Origin: Rostrohypoxylon terebratum | Lineage: Eukaryota; Ascomycota; Sordariomycetes; Xylariales; Hypoxylaceae | Length of the DNA: 28,686 bases | Direction of reading: 5' to 3' | Assembly (NCBI GenBank): GCA_022497145.1 | Contig: MU386061.1 | Coordinates: 1 to 28,686 of the forward strand | In this document: piece after piece, positions 1 through 10,336 of the stretch | Position numbering within the stretch: position 1 is the first letter of the stretch | Layout of the letters: each line of letters starts with the position of its first letter | The notes under the pieces: model-generated | Databases searched by the model: none | Told to the model about the DNA's origin: nothing | The model's input: only the letters and a program-made list of their open reading frames with translations | Made by a program: the position numbers and the translations under genes

Positions 1-149
1 AAGCTGAGACATGATGAAAGTCAGAAAGCAGGCGATTAAGATGGTATATTTCATTTTGCAATTGAGTAGAAATTGGGTGAGATATAAAGGAAAAAAGCGG
101 TGTTTTTCAACGCGTTCGTGTCGCGATTTTGAAGTGGATCGCACCTGGT

Positions 150-3100
150 ATGTGCGCATACTGGTATGTTGGCTTAATTGAAAGAATGCCCGACTCTCTC
201 GACGCCCTACTTAGCGATATTTGGAGAAAGCTGACTCGTCCACGAATGGTCGAAGTATCGGCTATCCCTTGGATCATAAACTCTGCGAGGCCTTTAAACA
301 CATCTGAACTAGCCGTCTGTATTGCAACCAGTATGACGGCAAAATCCGCCAGCTTAGAGCAGGTCAGGGCACACATTTCGTGGGATCCCGCTAATGATCT
401 GGACCGAACATTAGGTCCTATGATTCGCTTTGCTGGTGACAAAGTGGAGTTTCGACATCGAGCATATGCTAAATTTTTGAGGGAGAAATCTGGCAATGAT
501 TTGCCGCAAGACGGCCATCTCTACCTTTTATCTGAATGTTTCAAATACTTGACGATTGTTAGTGGGGAATGGAAGTCGCCGGTTGAGGAACCGGGAAAAT
601 ACGGCCTTCAGAGGGAGTTTAGCCTTGTGGAGTATGCTTGTCTCTACTGGCCATATCACCATCGTCTCGCGAAAGACGAAATTGAGGCTACTCAAATAAC
701 TCGCAAGTTCCTTCTAAGCGAGATTTTCCCTGTTTGGTTGCACATGTTGGACTACTACACCAAGAGATGGGGCCAGACCGACAGCGCTCAACTTCCTACT
801 TCGCCTATTGAAGTAGCTTTACACTTTGGCCTGATCAAACTTGCATTTGAATTTCTTTCCCAGCCTGATTGCGAAATTTCTTCTAGCCAGAGAGAGTCGT
901 CGTCGGACTTGGCTTCGCGTAGTGGGTGTTCTAAAATCGTCGAACTGCTTCTGCAACAAAATATACGAAGTCCCTCTGCGTTAAGAATATCCGCTCGGTT
1001 TGGGAATCTTGAATGCTTGCGTGCTATTCTTAATAGCAAAAGCTCTGATATTGAAGATGCGGATGCCCAGGGGTTTACCGCACTCCACGAGGCAAGCCAG
1101 GCAGGTCATTCCAGTGTCGTGGAAGAGTTGTTAGACAAAGGTGCAAGTGTTGATACTGTTACCACAACTGAAAAGCTGTGCGCCTTGCATCTTGCTTGCA
1201 GGATTGGCCAACATAGAATTGTCGAGAAAATAATGAAGTCAGGGTCGTGTCTCACACTCCAAGACAGATCCGGCTATAGTGCTTTGATGTACACGTCTGA
1301 AGGAGGGTTTGGCATGATTGTGGAAGCCCTAGTTTCATCGCGGTCTGAGTTGCCTTCCGAACAGACCACCGACACAGAAAGCCAGCCACAGGTCAGCGGT
1401 TGTTCTCCAGTTGATATCGACGCTATCAATAATGACGGTAACACGGCTCTTCACTTGGCGATTCTCGGTGGTCACCGAGATACAGCCAAAATCTTGCTTA
1501 AAACGAGAGTCAATTGCTCCATCAAGAATGGGAATGGGTATACTCCGCTCCATCTAGCGGTAAAATTTGGGTACCTCGACCTCACCGAAGATCTTCTCAA
1601 CGCCATGTCAGACACCTGGCGCTCGAAGCAAAATCAAGATGATGAGTCCTTGACTTTTGGTAGTAGTTTGAAACGTGGGGTCCGACCGGCTTCGAGTGCA
1701 CTCGAGATAGCCGTGGAAAACAACCGTCTCAATATCATTGAGGTTCTTCTGAGTTCAGGTCAGCATGGAAATGAAGAGGCTGCTTCGAGAGCCGTTTCGT
1801 ATGCCTGTGAGGCCGGCCATACTGAAGCTGCCCTAAAGATTCTCCAGTGGCACAAGAGATCTGGCCCAGAAAACCGTCCCCCACTCAAGGACGATGACGA
1901 GAATACTGCACTGCATATTGCGGTGAAGAGTGGTCATGTCGAACTTGTTGAGAAGCTGTTAGAGGGAAGTTATATTCCAGTCGATTCAATCAACAAGTAG
2001 GGGTTTACACCTTTGCATTTTGCGGCCCAAGTAGGAAACGCCACAATCGTCCGAAAGCTTAAAAATTCCGGAGTAAGCTTGAAGTCACTCACGACCGAGG
2101 GTAAGGCGCCCATTCATATCGCCGCAGAGAATGGTAAGGGATGTGCCATCTCGGAAATTCTTTTCGGAGAAGACGAGGCGACGGAGATTCTAAGGATGCG
2201 AGATAATACTGATGCAACACCCGTATACCTGGCGGCTCAGTCTGATCATTTCGATATAGTGAAGGAATTGCTTCAACTCGACAAAGAGGGGGCGAGGGAA
2301 CGTCTGCTTCATCTTGCAGTAAGCAAAGACTCTAGCGAGCTGCTTGACTTGGCCTTGAGGTTCGATCCAGACATCGATTGGAAGGATGGGAGCGGCGTAT
2401 CGGCATTCCACCTTGCAATTCAGAAACATCGCATTTCAATGATTAAAGAGCTCCACGAAAAGGGTGCGAGCATCTCCATGACCGACAAAGACGGACGCAC
2501 TCCGCTCTATCTTGCCGTTGAAAACCAAGATCTCCTTGACGTCGACACGGTTACAACCCTTCTTGATCTTGAGGATGCAGACTCGGAAAACACCCAGTTA
2601 GAAGTTGATAAGCCATATCACGGAGTGACGCCATTCCTCAAGCTTTGTAGACATTTCCCCTTTAATAGAAAAACAGAAATCATTGTCACAATCGCTCGTC
2701 TGCTGCTTGCCAAATATTCTCCCAAATCCTCGTCTCGAGGCATCAACATCAATATCCAGCATCCTGAAACAGGTCGAACCCCAGTGCATTATGCCAGTGA
2801 TACCGAGATTGATGATCTGACAATTCTACTACTCGAGCACGGAGCAGATCCAAGCAAGCCCAATAACCGTGGCTCCACTCCGATACTACTCGCAGCTGAG
2901 ATGGGGAAAATAGAGAGCATTAAGGCACTCGTCGGGAAGGGAGCGAGTTTCCAGCATGCCAACAATTCGGGTATAACAGCACTCCATCGTGCGGCCTACA
3001 GTGACTTTCCAGAATGTGTCAGATTTCTCCTAGACGAAGGCGCCGACCCTAATTATGCAAATGATTGGGGATACACACCTCTTGGGCTTGCAGTAACAAG

Positions 3101-4891
3101 CGGTTATGTCAGATGTGTGAAGGAATTCTTGGAATACAGAGCTAGGCACGAAGATAAACCCGGTATTGTTGACTTCACGGTGAAGAATAACGATGGGCTA
3201 TGCATACTAGGACAAGCGGCCGAAGATAATCAGGATGACGTTATCGAAGTGTTGCTCGAAGCCATGGAAGAAACCGAAATCAGACTTGCGCTCCACAATG
3301 TCGTTATGAACGGAAGTTCAGAAATCTTAAGTTATTTATTAGAAAAGACGAAAGAGGGCGATAGTTACAGACTAGATAATGAGCGTTATGGTTCTCTCCT
3401 CGGCGCAGCTGTCGCGAAACAGAAGAATAATATTGTTGAGGCACTTCTCGAATTTGAAAGCATTCAGATTGACCAAGTGGATAAAGACAGGAGGACTCCA
3501 CTAATGTATGCTGTAATGCTGGAAGACAGCGTACTTATTGGGAAGCTGCTTGATAGGAAGGCAAACCCAAATTCCCGAGATGCAGGAAATGAGACGCCTC
3601 TATCGTGTGCTATTAAGAAAGGGGGCTGGGCAATCGTTGAAGCGCTTATTAAAGCTGACGGGGTAGATTTGGAACAGGAGGATGCCCGCGGCCACAGTTC
3701 ATTGTATTGGGATTGCCGATCAAGAGGTTCTGGAGAGGTATTCGACGCAATTTACAATGCGATTGTCCAAAAGTCCTCGGCATTTGCGCGGTTATGCAGT
3801 CTCGCTATTCACGGCGCTGTTGCTAGTAGCAGAGAGGAATCGTTATTGCGTTTGTTAAAGGTCGAGGGGATCGATGTGAACGCTAAGGACAACGACGGCT
3901 GGACACCGTTGCAGATTGCCAAATGTTACTCTCATGAGCGCTTGAAGGCGATGCTTCTTGAGGCCAACGCGAAGCCAGGCCCAGATCCTCCAGAGTTGAT
4001 TATGCCTACAGGATGGCACCCAGGGGATAAGCAATGTAGCCTCTCCGTAACTGGGAAGACGTCTAGTGTGGTGGAAGTAACACGTATGTAGTCCCCGCTT
4101 TTCCAATGACCTCTTTTCTCTCCAACCAAGGCTGTTTTTCGCGATAGATCTACTAAGACATCGACCATAGATCCGAGCTACACTCTAGACGATGACGAAT
4201 CGAAGGACGCCACCCACGCTATCGCCCGAGCCAACCACTGTCCCCCTTATGATCGAGACTGGTACTTTGAAGTTAAAATCTTGGAGCCCAAAGATCCTGG
4301 CAGCAAGGATTCAACCTCGTAAGTAACCCATCATTTCCCATTTGCGCCTTATTCTAACCGCTATTAATCATATAAAGAACCTTTGGAATTGGAATATGCG
4401 AGGACAATATGGAGCTCGGCGGGATGCTCGGATTCGGCTCTTCCGGAGTGTGCCAATCATTCGGCTACCATAGCGACGATGGCGATGTTTATCCGTCCTA
4501 TCACGGCGTCGAATCTCGAGACATGCCAGCAAGCCAACGCTTCTCCAGCGCTGATTCTTCGGTGGGGTGTGGTTTCAATTGTGACGGGAAAACGATCTAC
4601 TTTACTAAGAACGGGGAATACCTAGGCAAGAACCGCCTTTTTCGCATCATTACGAGTTGGCCAGCAGGGATCTAACAATTGTGTTTAGGTATCGCCTTTG
4701 GCGACATTCCGGGGGCGAAGTTCTATCCGGCCATATTCACCGGTACTTCTCGGGTTGGCTTAGGCTTCGAGATTGCGTTTGATTCCGCCAAATGGGACTT
4801 TGATCCAAAAGCTCCCAGGGAGCGATCGGAAGAAGGATCCGATGAGTACGATAGGTATTCTGGGGGCACATCTGGAGAAGAGGATACATAA
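150..4891 (+). CDS. Winged-helix / ankyrin-repeat / SPRY protein (NLR-like), 5' incomplete, interrupted by an in-frame TAG
   Basis: Exons read as (open from 81, first ATG 150)-4083, 4171-4318, 4378-4625 and 4689-4891; phases 1, 2 and 1 join cleanly. The first ~200 residues (LPDSLDAL-like helix, then RPLNTSELAVCIA) resemble the winged-helix segment that follows a NACHT NTPase in fungal STAND proteins; no Walker motifs are visible, so the NTPase is either upstream of the window behind an intron or lost. About twenty ankyrin repeats follow (TALHLAILGGH, TPLHLAVKFGY, TPLHFAAQVGN and others). The last three exons encode a SPRY domain (YFEVKILEP, FGIGICEDN, IYFTKNGEYLGIAF). The frame continues across TAG 1998-2000, where KQGFTPLHFAA would be expected. 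A split into two proteins is possible but less likely. The family role, self/non-self sensing, is inferred from domain type only. A gene start at 150 is only the first in-frame ATG. Confidence 0.8.
1998..2000 (+). other. In-frame TAG stop inside the ankyrin array
   Basis: The reading frame from 81 stops here and reopens at once in the same frame through 4083. The flanking protein, DSINK then GFTPLHFAAQ, is one uninterrupted ankyrin unit with Gln expected at the stop. CAG to TAG is a C-to-T change in CpA context. No plausible intron removes the stop without destroying the repeat. Confidence 0.85.
4626..4688 (+). other. GC-AG intron in the SPRY domain
   Basis: The donor is AG|GCAAGA, the branch site CTAAC lies at about 4671-4675, and the acceptor is TTTAG. 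Removing 63 nt joins KNGEYLG to IAFGDIPGAKFYPA, the normal SPRY sequence, in phase 1. No GT donor gives this join. Confidence 0.85.
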
Positions 4892-5539
4892 TAGCGTTCA
4901 ATATGCCAATTGTATGAATATACTATTAGACAAACGTACGATGAACATTTTCGAATAGTGATGAGCTAGAAGGAAATTACTAAATCAAGGAGAAGGGCAT
5001 TGACTTTAGGTCTGGAAGACCCACCAACAGTCACATGACCTCGTCGCATGATGTTATTACCTAATCTAGTACTAGTGTCCGAAGCCCGCGGTAATCGTCG
5101 GCACGGCTAGACGCGGTAATATACCAGTAGTTAACGAGGAGTTGATCGTGATTAAACTGATTCTTTACGGTATATCAAAAGGACGCATTTGCTATTTCAA
5201 TATGGGGGCTGCGTTAAATATGATAGCTAGGTATGAAGCCCGCCCAAATTAAGTCCCGTGCATATACAGGCTTTCAAGCAACGTCATGTACGTGCTTCGA
5301 CACCCATCATTACTATACACCGCGAGACGTCCCAGAGCAATAAGTCTAGAGCCCAAGATTCAAGACCTCGTGTTGGTCCCTTGCGTATCAGACCCAAAAT
5401 GTCCAGTGTGATACCTAGCACTTGTCAAGGAAATAAACCCCCCAACGCCGTGCATGCAGACCACGGCAGTCCAATTACATTACCGCATTCCATATCCCAT
5501 GTTCCCGAGTTGGTGCTACTAGAGCGTTGTAGTTATGTT
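4892..5539. other. Intergenic, convergent 3' ends
   Basis: About 650 bp between the ankyrin-SPRY gene and the glutaredoxin gene, which converge. It should hold both 3' UTRs. The only open frame (from 5258) lacks an ATG start and has no recognisable composition. I see no RNA gene or mobile element. Confidence 0.6.
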
Positions 5540-6417
5540 TCACTCTTGCTTCTCCTTGGCATTCCCGACGAACCGTTCTTTCATCGATAGTCGTTTGCCT
5601 CCCATAGACTTGAACTTATCGATCAAGGTCTTCCTCGAGTCTAGCTCGGCAATATCATCACCACCTCCAACACTCTTGCCGTTGATCATGATATTAGGCA
5701 CGGTTCTACGTCCGGTTGTGACGCCCAGCTTCGCTTGTAGCTGTTTGCCCAAGGGATGCTCATCAAGCTCGACGACGTAAGGGGCGGGGTCGATAGAGTA
5801 CTTCTCGAGAAGGAGCCCTTTTGCACGTTTCGAGTAAGGGCAATACGTCTTGGAGAAAATGACCACTAAACACCAGTTAGCCATATTATACGAATAATAG
5901 ACGGAATATTAAACATACCTGGTGATTTCTTGAGTATATTGCTGAGGGTCGCTTCGACCTCCTGTTCCTCTTCTGATTGAGTCTCTTCTCCTTCGGTCCC
6001 TGCGCTTGAACCCTTGCTACCCTTCTTCTGTCCTCCCGCAGAGCTTCCAACGCCGACAACCTCGCTCGGCGCATCTGGTTTTAGGGGTGCCTTAGCGTTG
6101 GCAAGATCTTTGGCTTTCTGCTCGGCAGCTCGTAGTCGGTCGGACATCTCCTTCGCTAATTGTTCGTCATCCTCATCGACGGATCCGTCCCCGTCTTTGT
6201 CCTTCACGGTTGAATCAACCGTTGTGCCTTTGCCACTCATTACTACCTGACTACCTTGTTGGTGGCCAAGACCATTCATGGTCTTGCCAAAGAAATCTTG
6301 CACCATTCGGTTATCGTGTGGAATAGTCGATCGCATTTGAGATGTGAAGAATAAGGTGGTGATGATGGCGGCTAGCGCCACCATCATCAGAAGGCGTACT
6401 CTTCTAGCTGAAGGCAT
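5540..6417 (-). CDS. Membrane-anchored glutaredoxin, Grx6/Grx7-like, with CPYS active site
   Basis: Two exons, 6417-5919 and 5865-5540, joined across a 53-nt intron (CCAG|GTATGT, branch GGCTAAC, acceptor TTTAG), give 274 aa. Residues 9-26 form one hydrophobic signal-anchor, so the enzyme is probably type II in the early secretory pathway, as known for yeast Grx6/Grx7. Residues 27-160 are a charged, low-complexity luminal stem with a Ser/Gly/Glu-rich stretch. The glutaredoxin fold starts near V167: active site C175-P-Y-S178, the TVP cis-proline motif at 221-223 and the GGGDD glutathione-binding turn at 233-237. The expected activity is glutathione-dependent thiol-disulfide exchange. The CPYS site matches Grx7 better than Grx6. 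Residues 73-84 look like a single EF-hand loop, which is unusual here. Confidence 0.93.
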
Positions 6418-9309
6418 CGTAGAGTGCTGGTGATTAAGATGGCGGATTCACGATCAAGCGGAAGGGGATGTGTTGTTTCGTTTTGTAACTGTCTGCGAGC
6501 GTCTATCTAACGGCCGGCGCAAACATGCCTCTATATCTTGTAAAAGGCGTTAATGGTTGTAATCAGACCAAAGATACCGATACCAATTACTCGTCAACTT
6601 CCGTAAGGGTAAATATTTCGGACGGACAATGAAATGTTCGGGATCTGCGCTCAGAGGGAGAAAGTTCGAAACCAACTTCGAGTTTTGATACCAGGGGTTT
6701 TACTCGAAGATTGACAGGGCTGAAATGGAGATCTGGCAAAGACTGGATACCGACAGGACGATTTTGGATTGAGGCGGCTAAATGCGACCCTCTGCGCATT
6801 TGCAGGTTAACCAATGACCAGCTCTTTAGTATTAGTTACACAGACAAAGAGAAAAATATGTAAAAAAAAAAAAAAAAAAAATTAAGGAGCGATAGAGGGA
6901 AGTTGAGTATTAATTCAGTGACGGATTGAAAGGTGGGTTGGATATGTTGAACTGGTTGAATCAATTAAAAAAGAGAGAGCAAGTGAATAGACTTGGGCGG
7001 ACTTGGGAGTTGAAACATGAAAAATGGAAAATGGACAAATACGTGTAGTACGTAGTGTAAGGAATGACGAAGATGGTTTCGATTGTGGTTCAAACTTTAA
7101 CCTGGACGGTACCCCTGTAAACTGGACACCTTCACCTACAAACCCCTGTAATTTGCACTGTAGCTTGCGCAGCTTTTCCCAGTTGTATTGCAGTGTATTG
7201 TATTCTACAAACTGCTTTTGTGCGCGTTTACTGGTTGGAAATGGGCAAGCAAAAGTCTGGGCCCCGCAGCGCGCCGTAGTACCGCAAAACCCCCTGTCAG
7301 ATCGGCATTTTTTCTTGGTAAAGCTTGCCATTTACGTGACTTTTCAGAACCAGCATTTAGTGTATGGATGTAGGTACTCTGTAGTAACCCTACCTAGGTA
7401 CTTTGTATTAGTAGAGCTTGGAAAAAGGAAAACAAGATAAACTATTTAAACGGTACCTACCTATCCAATGCTTTTTTCCCTTAATCTGTTCACATAATGC
7501 GGTTTAGCGATGCTCTAAAATTATCATCTTATCCTAGATCTGCGCTGCAAGGGGAAAGGGGGTCTATCGACGTTATATACGAAGCCAAAGCTTCGTATGG
7601 ATTGATAACCTTGGAAGTCTTCAAATGTCCCGGCAGCATCGCCGCGACCTGCAGATCTGGGGTAAAATTTCCCCCTGGACAATGCAGCCTCCATCCTCCA
7701 TCCTCCACTCACAACCCTAGCTTGTCAATATATTATATTACCATGTAAAAGATCAATCAAAAAATCAAAATCGTCGGGATCTTGTAATATATTGTTGAGC
7801 GACCTCGGTTTCCATCTTGCTCGGCACACTGCATTGGTTTCCGAGGGTCGGGCGAACTTGTGAGACTTCAATATGCGACGAGACGGACAATAAGGCTGGC
7901 TCACGGCTACGCGCATCCGAATGTCCCAATCTTGTCTAACAGGTTGACCGACGACGCGATCTACGCGATCCGTAATTCTGAGCGGAGCATCATGCGAACA
8001 GTCTCTCAGCTAGCAGATAGGCTAATACAACGTACGTCGAATATGAGATCGTCCAGGACGATGGAGCGCAATCTCTTAGAATTGAGACGCTTCATAGAAC
8101 CCAGCTGTCGGCAGCTCATCCGGTGCGATGAATGTGCTGATTATATACCTCAAATACGGTCCTTAAAATAATGTCATTAGCACTGATCCAACTCAGTTAA
8201 TCGAAAGGGTTCGCGTCTCACCATACCTAGGCATTTATGGATATAATAGCTGGAGATCTCAACAACTACATACCTACAAAGCAGATCGTGGGTAGTGTTT
8301 AAGTGATAATTCGATGGTACCGCGCGGTTACCCACGTCGATCAAATGCAACCTGCACTCTCTTGCGTCCGCCTTTCCAGCCACGAAAACGATTGTTGTAG
8401 GAGAATTGTGAAAGGGAAATGCAAAAATTCTGCTCACGATTTCGAGTTCCTCGGGCATACGCCATAATGACCATAATGACGGGGGGAGTTCTAGCCAACT
8501 GATTCGAAAGTCACAACCTACGCCTGCTGGCTAAGCGCAGTAGCCATTTGACTCGCTGGCCGACGTAGGAAAGTGTCATTTCTCTTAAGCAGTTAGTAAA
8601 CACCTTCGTGATTGCTTCAGACGAAAGACAACGACACTACATATACCGAATGACTAACAAGGTGCTTTGGCCACATAACGACCTATTCTACTATTTTTTC
8701 AATGTCGGTGTCGAGATGTCGAGCTGTCGAGATAGAAGATTCAATTTCAAAGTTTCCGATGGAGGAGACAATGGCAGTCAATTGCAGCCAAAACGGTCCA
8801 ACGGCACTTCATGAGTAATAGCAAACCTTGATGGCTCCTTCCTCAAATTCGAAAATAATTAAAGAACATTCTGCTGCAGATGAAAGTGCACCCCGCCATC
8901 AAGGTTCCTGGCTGCGCATTGATAACGGAACAGAGTAAACTTAATAATTCCTATGCCATCCCACTAACTATAAGAATCTTTACCAGCACCACTTTCTACG
9001 CACAGCAAGTCTTAAGAGCAGTCATCCAGTTGCATGCGCAATCAGTATCACTGGTTAGTCTTTCGTCTTTGTTCATTTTCATGGTCTTCAACATTAACAT
9101 AATCATACGAAACCAGGGACACAAGTATTGCGCAACTTTTCTGCTTCGCCGAGTTACGTTATCACCCCGGAGGCTCTTTTGCATTTCCATTAAATACACT
9201 TACCCACACTGCCACATCACTACCACGCCATCCGCACCCGAGCAACAACGGCTCCCTTATTACACCCGCCAGCATTACCTACCCAGAAACAACTCCAGAG
9301 CCATCAAAC
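6418..9309. other. 2.9-kb gene-poor region
   Basis: No convincing gene. Open frames of 60-156 codons occur on both strands, but they lack conserved motifs, several lack an ATG and they overlap antisense frames of equal length. The region contains an A20 run, short TACCTA/TAGGTA motifs (TACCTAGGTA at 7391-7400, TACCTACCTA at 7454-7463) and a short GTCGAG(A/C)T tandem near 8709-8733. It should include the promoters of the glutaredoxin gene (leftwards) and the F-box gene (rightwards). Confidence 0.55.
6862..6881 (+). repeat. A20 homopolymer
   Basis: Twenty consecutive A between T6861 and T6882, in non-coding sequence. It is not flanked by a recognisable retroposed gene or target-site duplication. 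It may be a simple slippage tract. Confidence 0.9.
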
Positions 9310-10336
9310 ATGGACCAGTATCCTGCCGATGTTGTCCTCGGCATCGCTGAGTGCCTGGACTCTAAGTCATTATTCAAGCTGATGCTGACTAACAAAGTAA
9401 GATTATTCCCATTGCCGAATGGGTGTTTATTCCCTACTACCATCAGCAGAGACTCATCCTTCGACATAGAAGATGTACACGCTCATCAAGACACATGAGC
9501 GCTCTATCTCGAAGCGGGTTTTGAAAGCTCTTTCTACCAACACCCTCATAAAAGTCTTATCATCGGAGGTATTCGTGCGCCGTCCCCTCGAAGTCGGCAG
9601 CTTTCCGATGATTTGCGAAATGGAGAAGAGGGACGCTCACGCCGAGGGTGTCTTAGGATCCCCCTTCTTCAAGCAGGGTTTATCCGCACGCCTTGCATCG
9701 ATTACTAGTAGGCAGAAGGACGTCTTGCACGCCCTACTCAAGAATGCACTAGCACATTGCGACCATGTCGCAGACATCGCTGCTAACTACCCTTGCACAC
9801 CTGTCAGTGAGGCATGGTATAATCGAATTAAGGGAAAGTACTTCGATGCCCGCGACCTACCTATCGGCTTCCGTCTTAAAGACCCATTCACAAACTTCGA
9901 TGCGCGGGACGCTCAGAGAGACTACCTCAATAGTCTCCCTAAGGAAGAGATCGCTATAATATACTTCCTGATCACTACATTGAGCTGGGGGTGGTTCCTC
10001 GAGAACATGGACTTAGCTCAAGCTGACCCAGCCTTCCCCGAGCGACAACTCGTGTTTAAGGAATGTATCCTCAGGCACGGTTCGTGGTTCGCATGGGGAC
10101 ACATCCTTGGCGATGCGGCTTGGCATCGAATGACGTCCAAAATGCAGAAAATTTGTATGACCGAGCTTGTCAGGTTCGAGGTCGGCGACGAGGAATCTCC
10201 AGCAAGTCTACATTCGTCCTTAGCGGCCCGCTTCTATGACTTTTACATGCCGGATCCGCCTGATGCCAACAAGGACCACAAGAATGTCCTCGGTCGGGTG
10301 GTTCACGACATGGTGACCGGAGTTAAGATTCCTTAG
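9310..10336 (+). CDS. F-box-like protein
   Basis: Exon 1 is 9310-9396 (29 codons) and exon 2 is 9470-10336; the 73-nt intron has donor AAA|GTAAGA, phase 0. The joined product is 317 aa. Residues 1-45 fit a fungal F-box-like motif (YPADVVLGIAECLDSKSLFKL, then LTNKKMYTLI), which would dock to Skp1 in an SCF ubiquitin ligase. The remainder has no recognised repeat or substrate-binding domain; it is acidic and aromatic near the end. The acceptor is a NAGNAG tandem (TAGAAG), so products with one or two lysines at the junction are both possible. Upstream TATA-like or other control elements were not identified. The call is by motif resemblance; the substrate cannot be guessed. Confidence 0.82.

Noticed and set aside
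7024..7440. 138-codon open frame
   Set aside because: An antisense frame of the same length overlaps it, there are no motifs, and the surrounding sequence looks intergenic.
7860..8171. 103-codon open frame with Arg-rich protein
   Set aside because: It opens with GTG and lacks an ATG near the start; no recognised domain. A gene fragment is possible but unsupported.
8880..9350. 156-codon open frame on the plus strand
   Set aside because: It overlaps the start of the F-box gene in another frame, has no domain or signal, and its composition looks non-coding.
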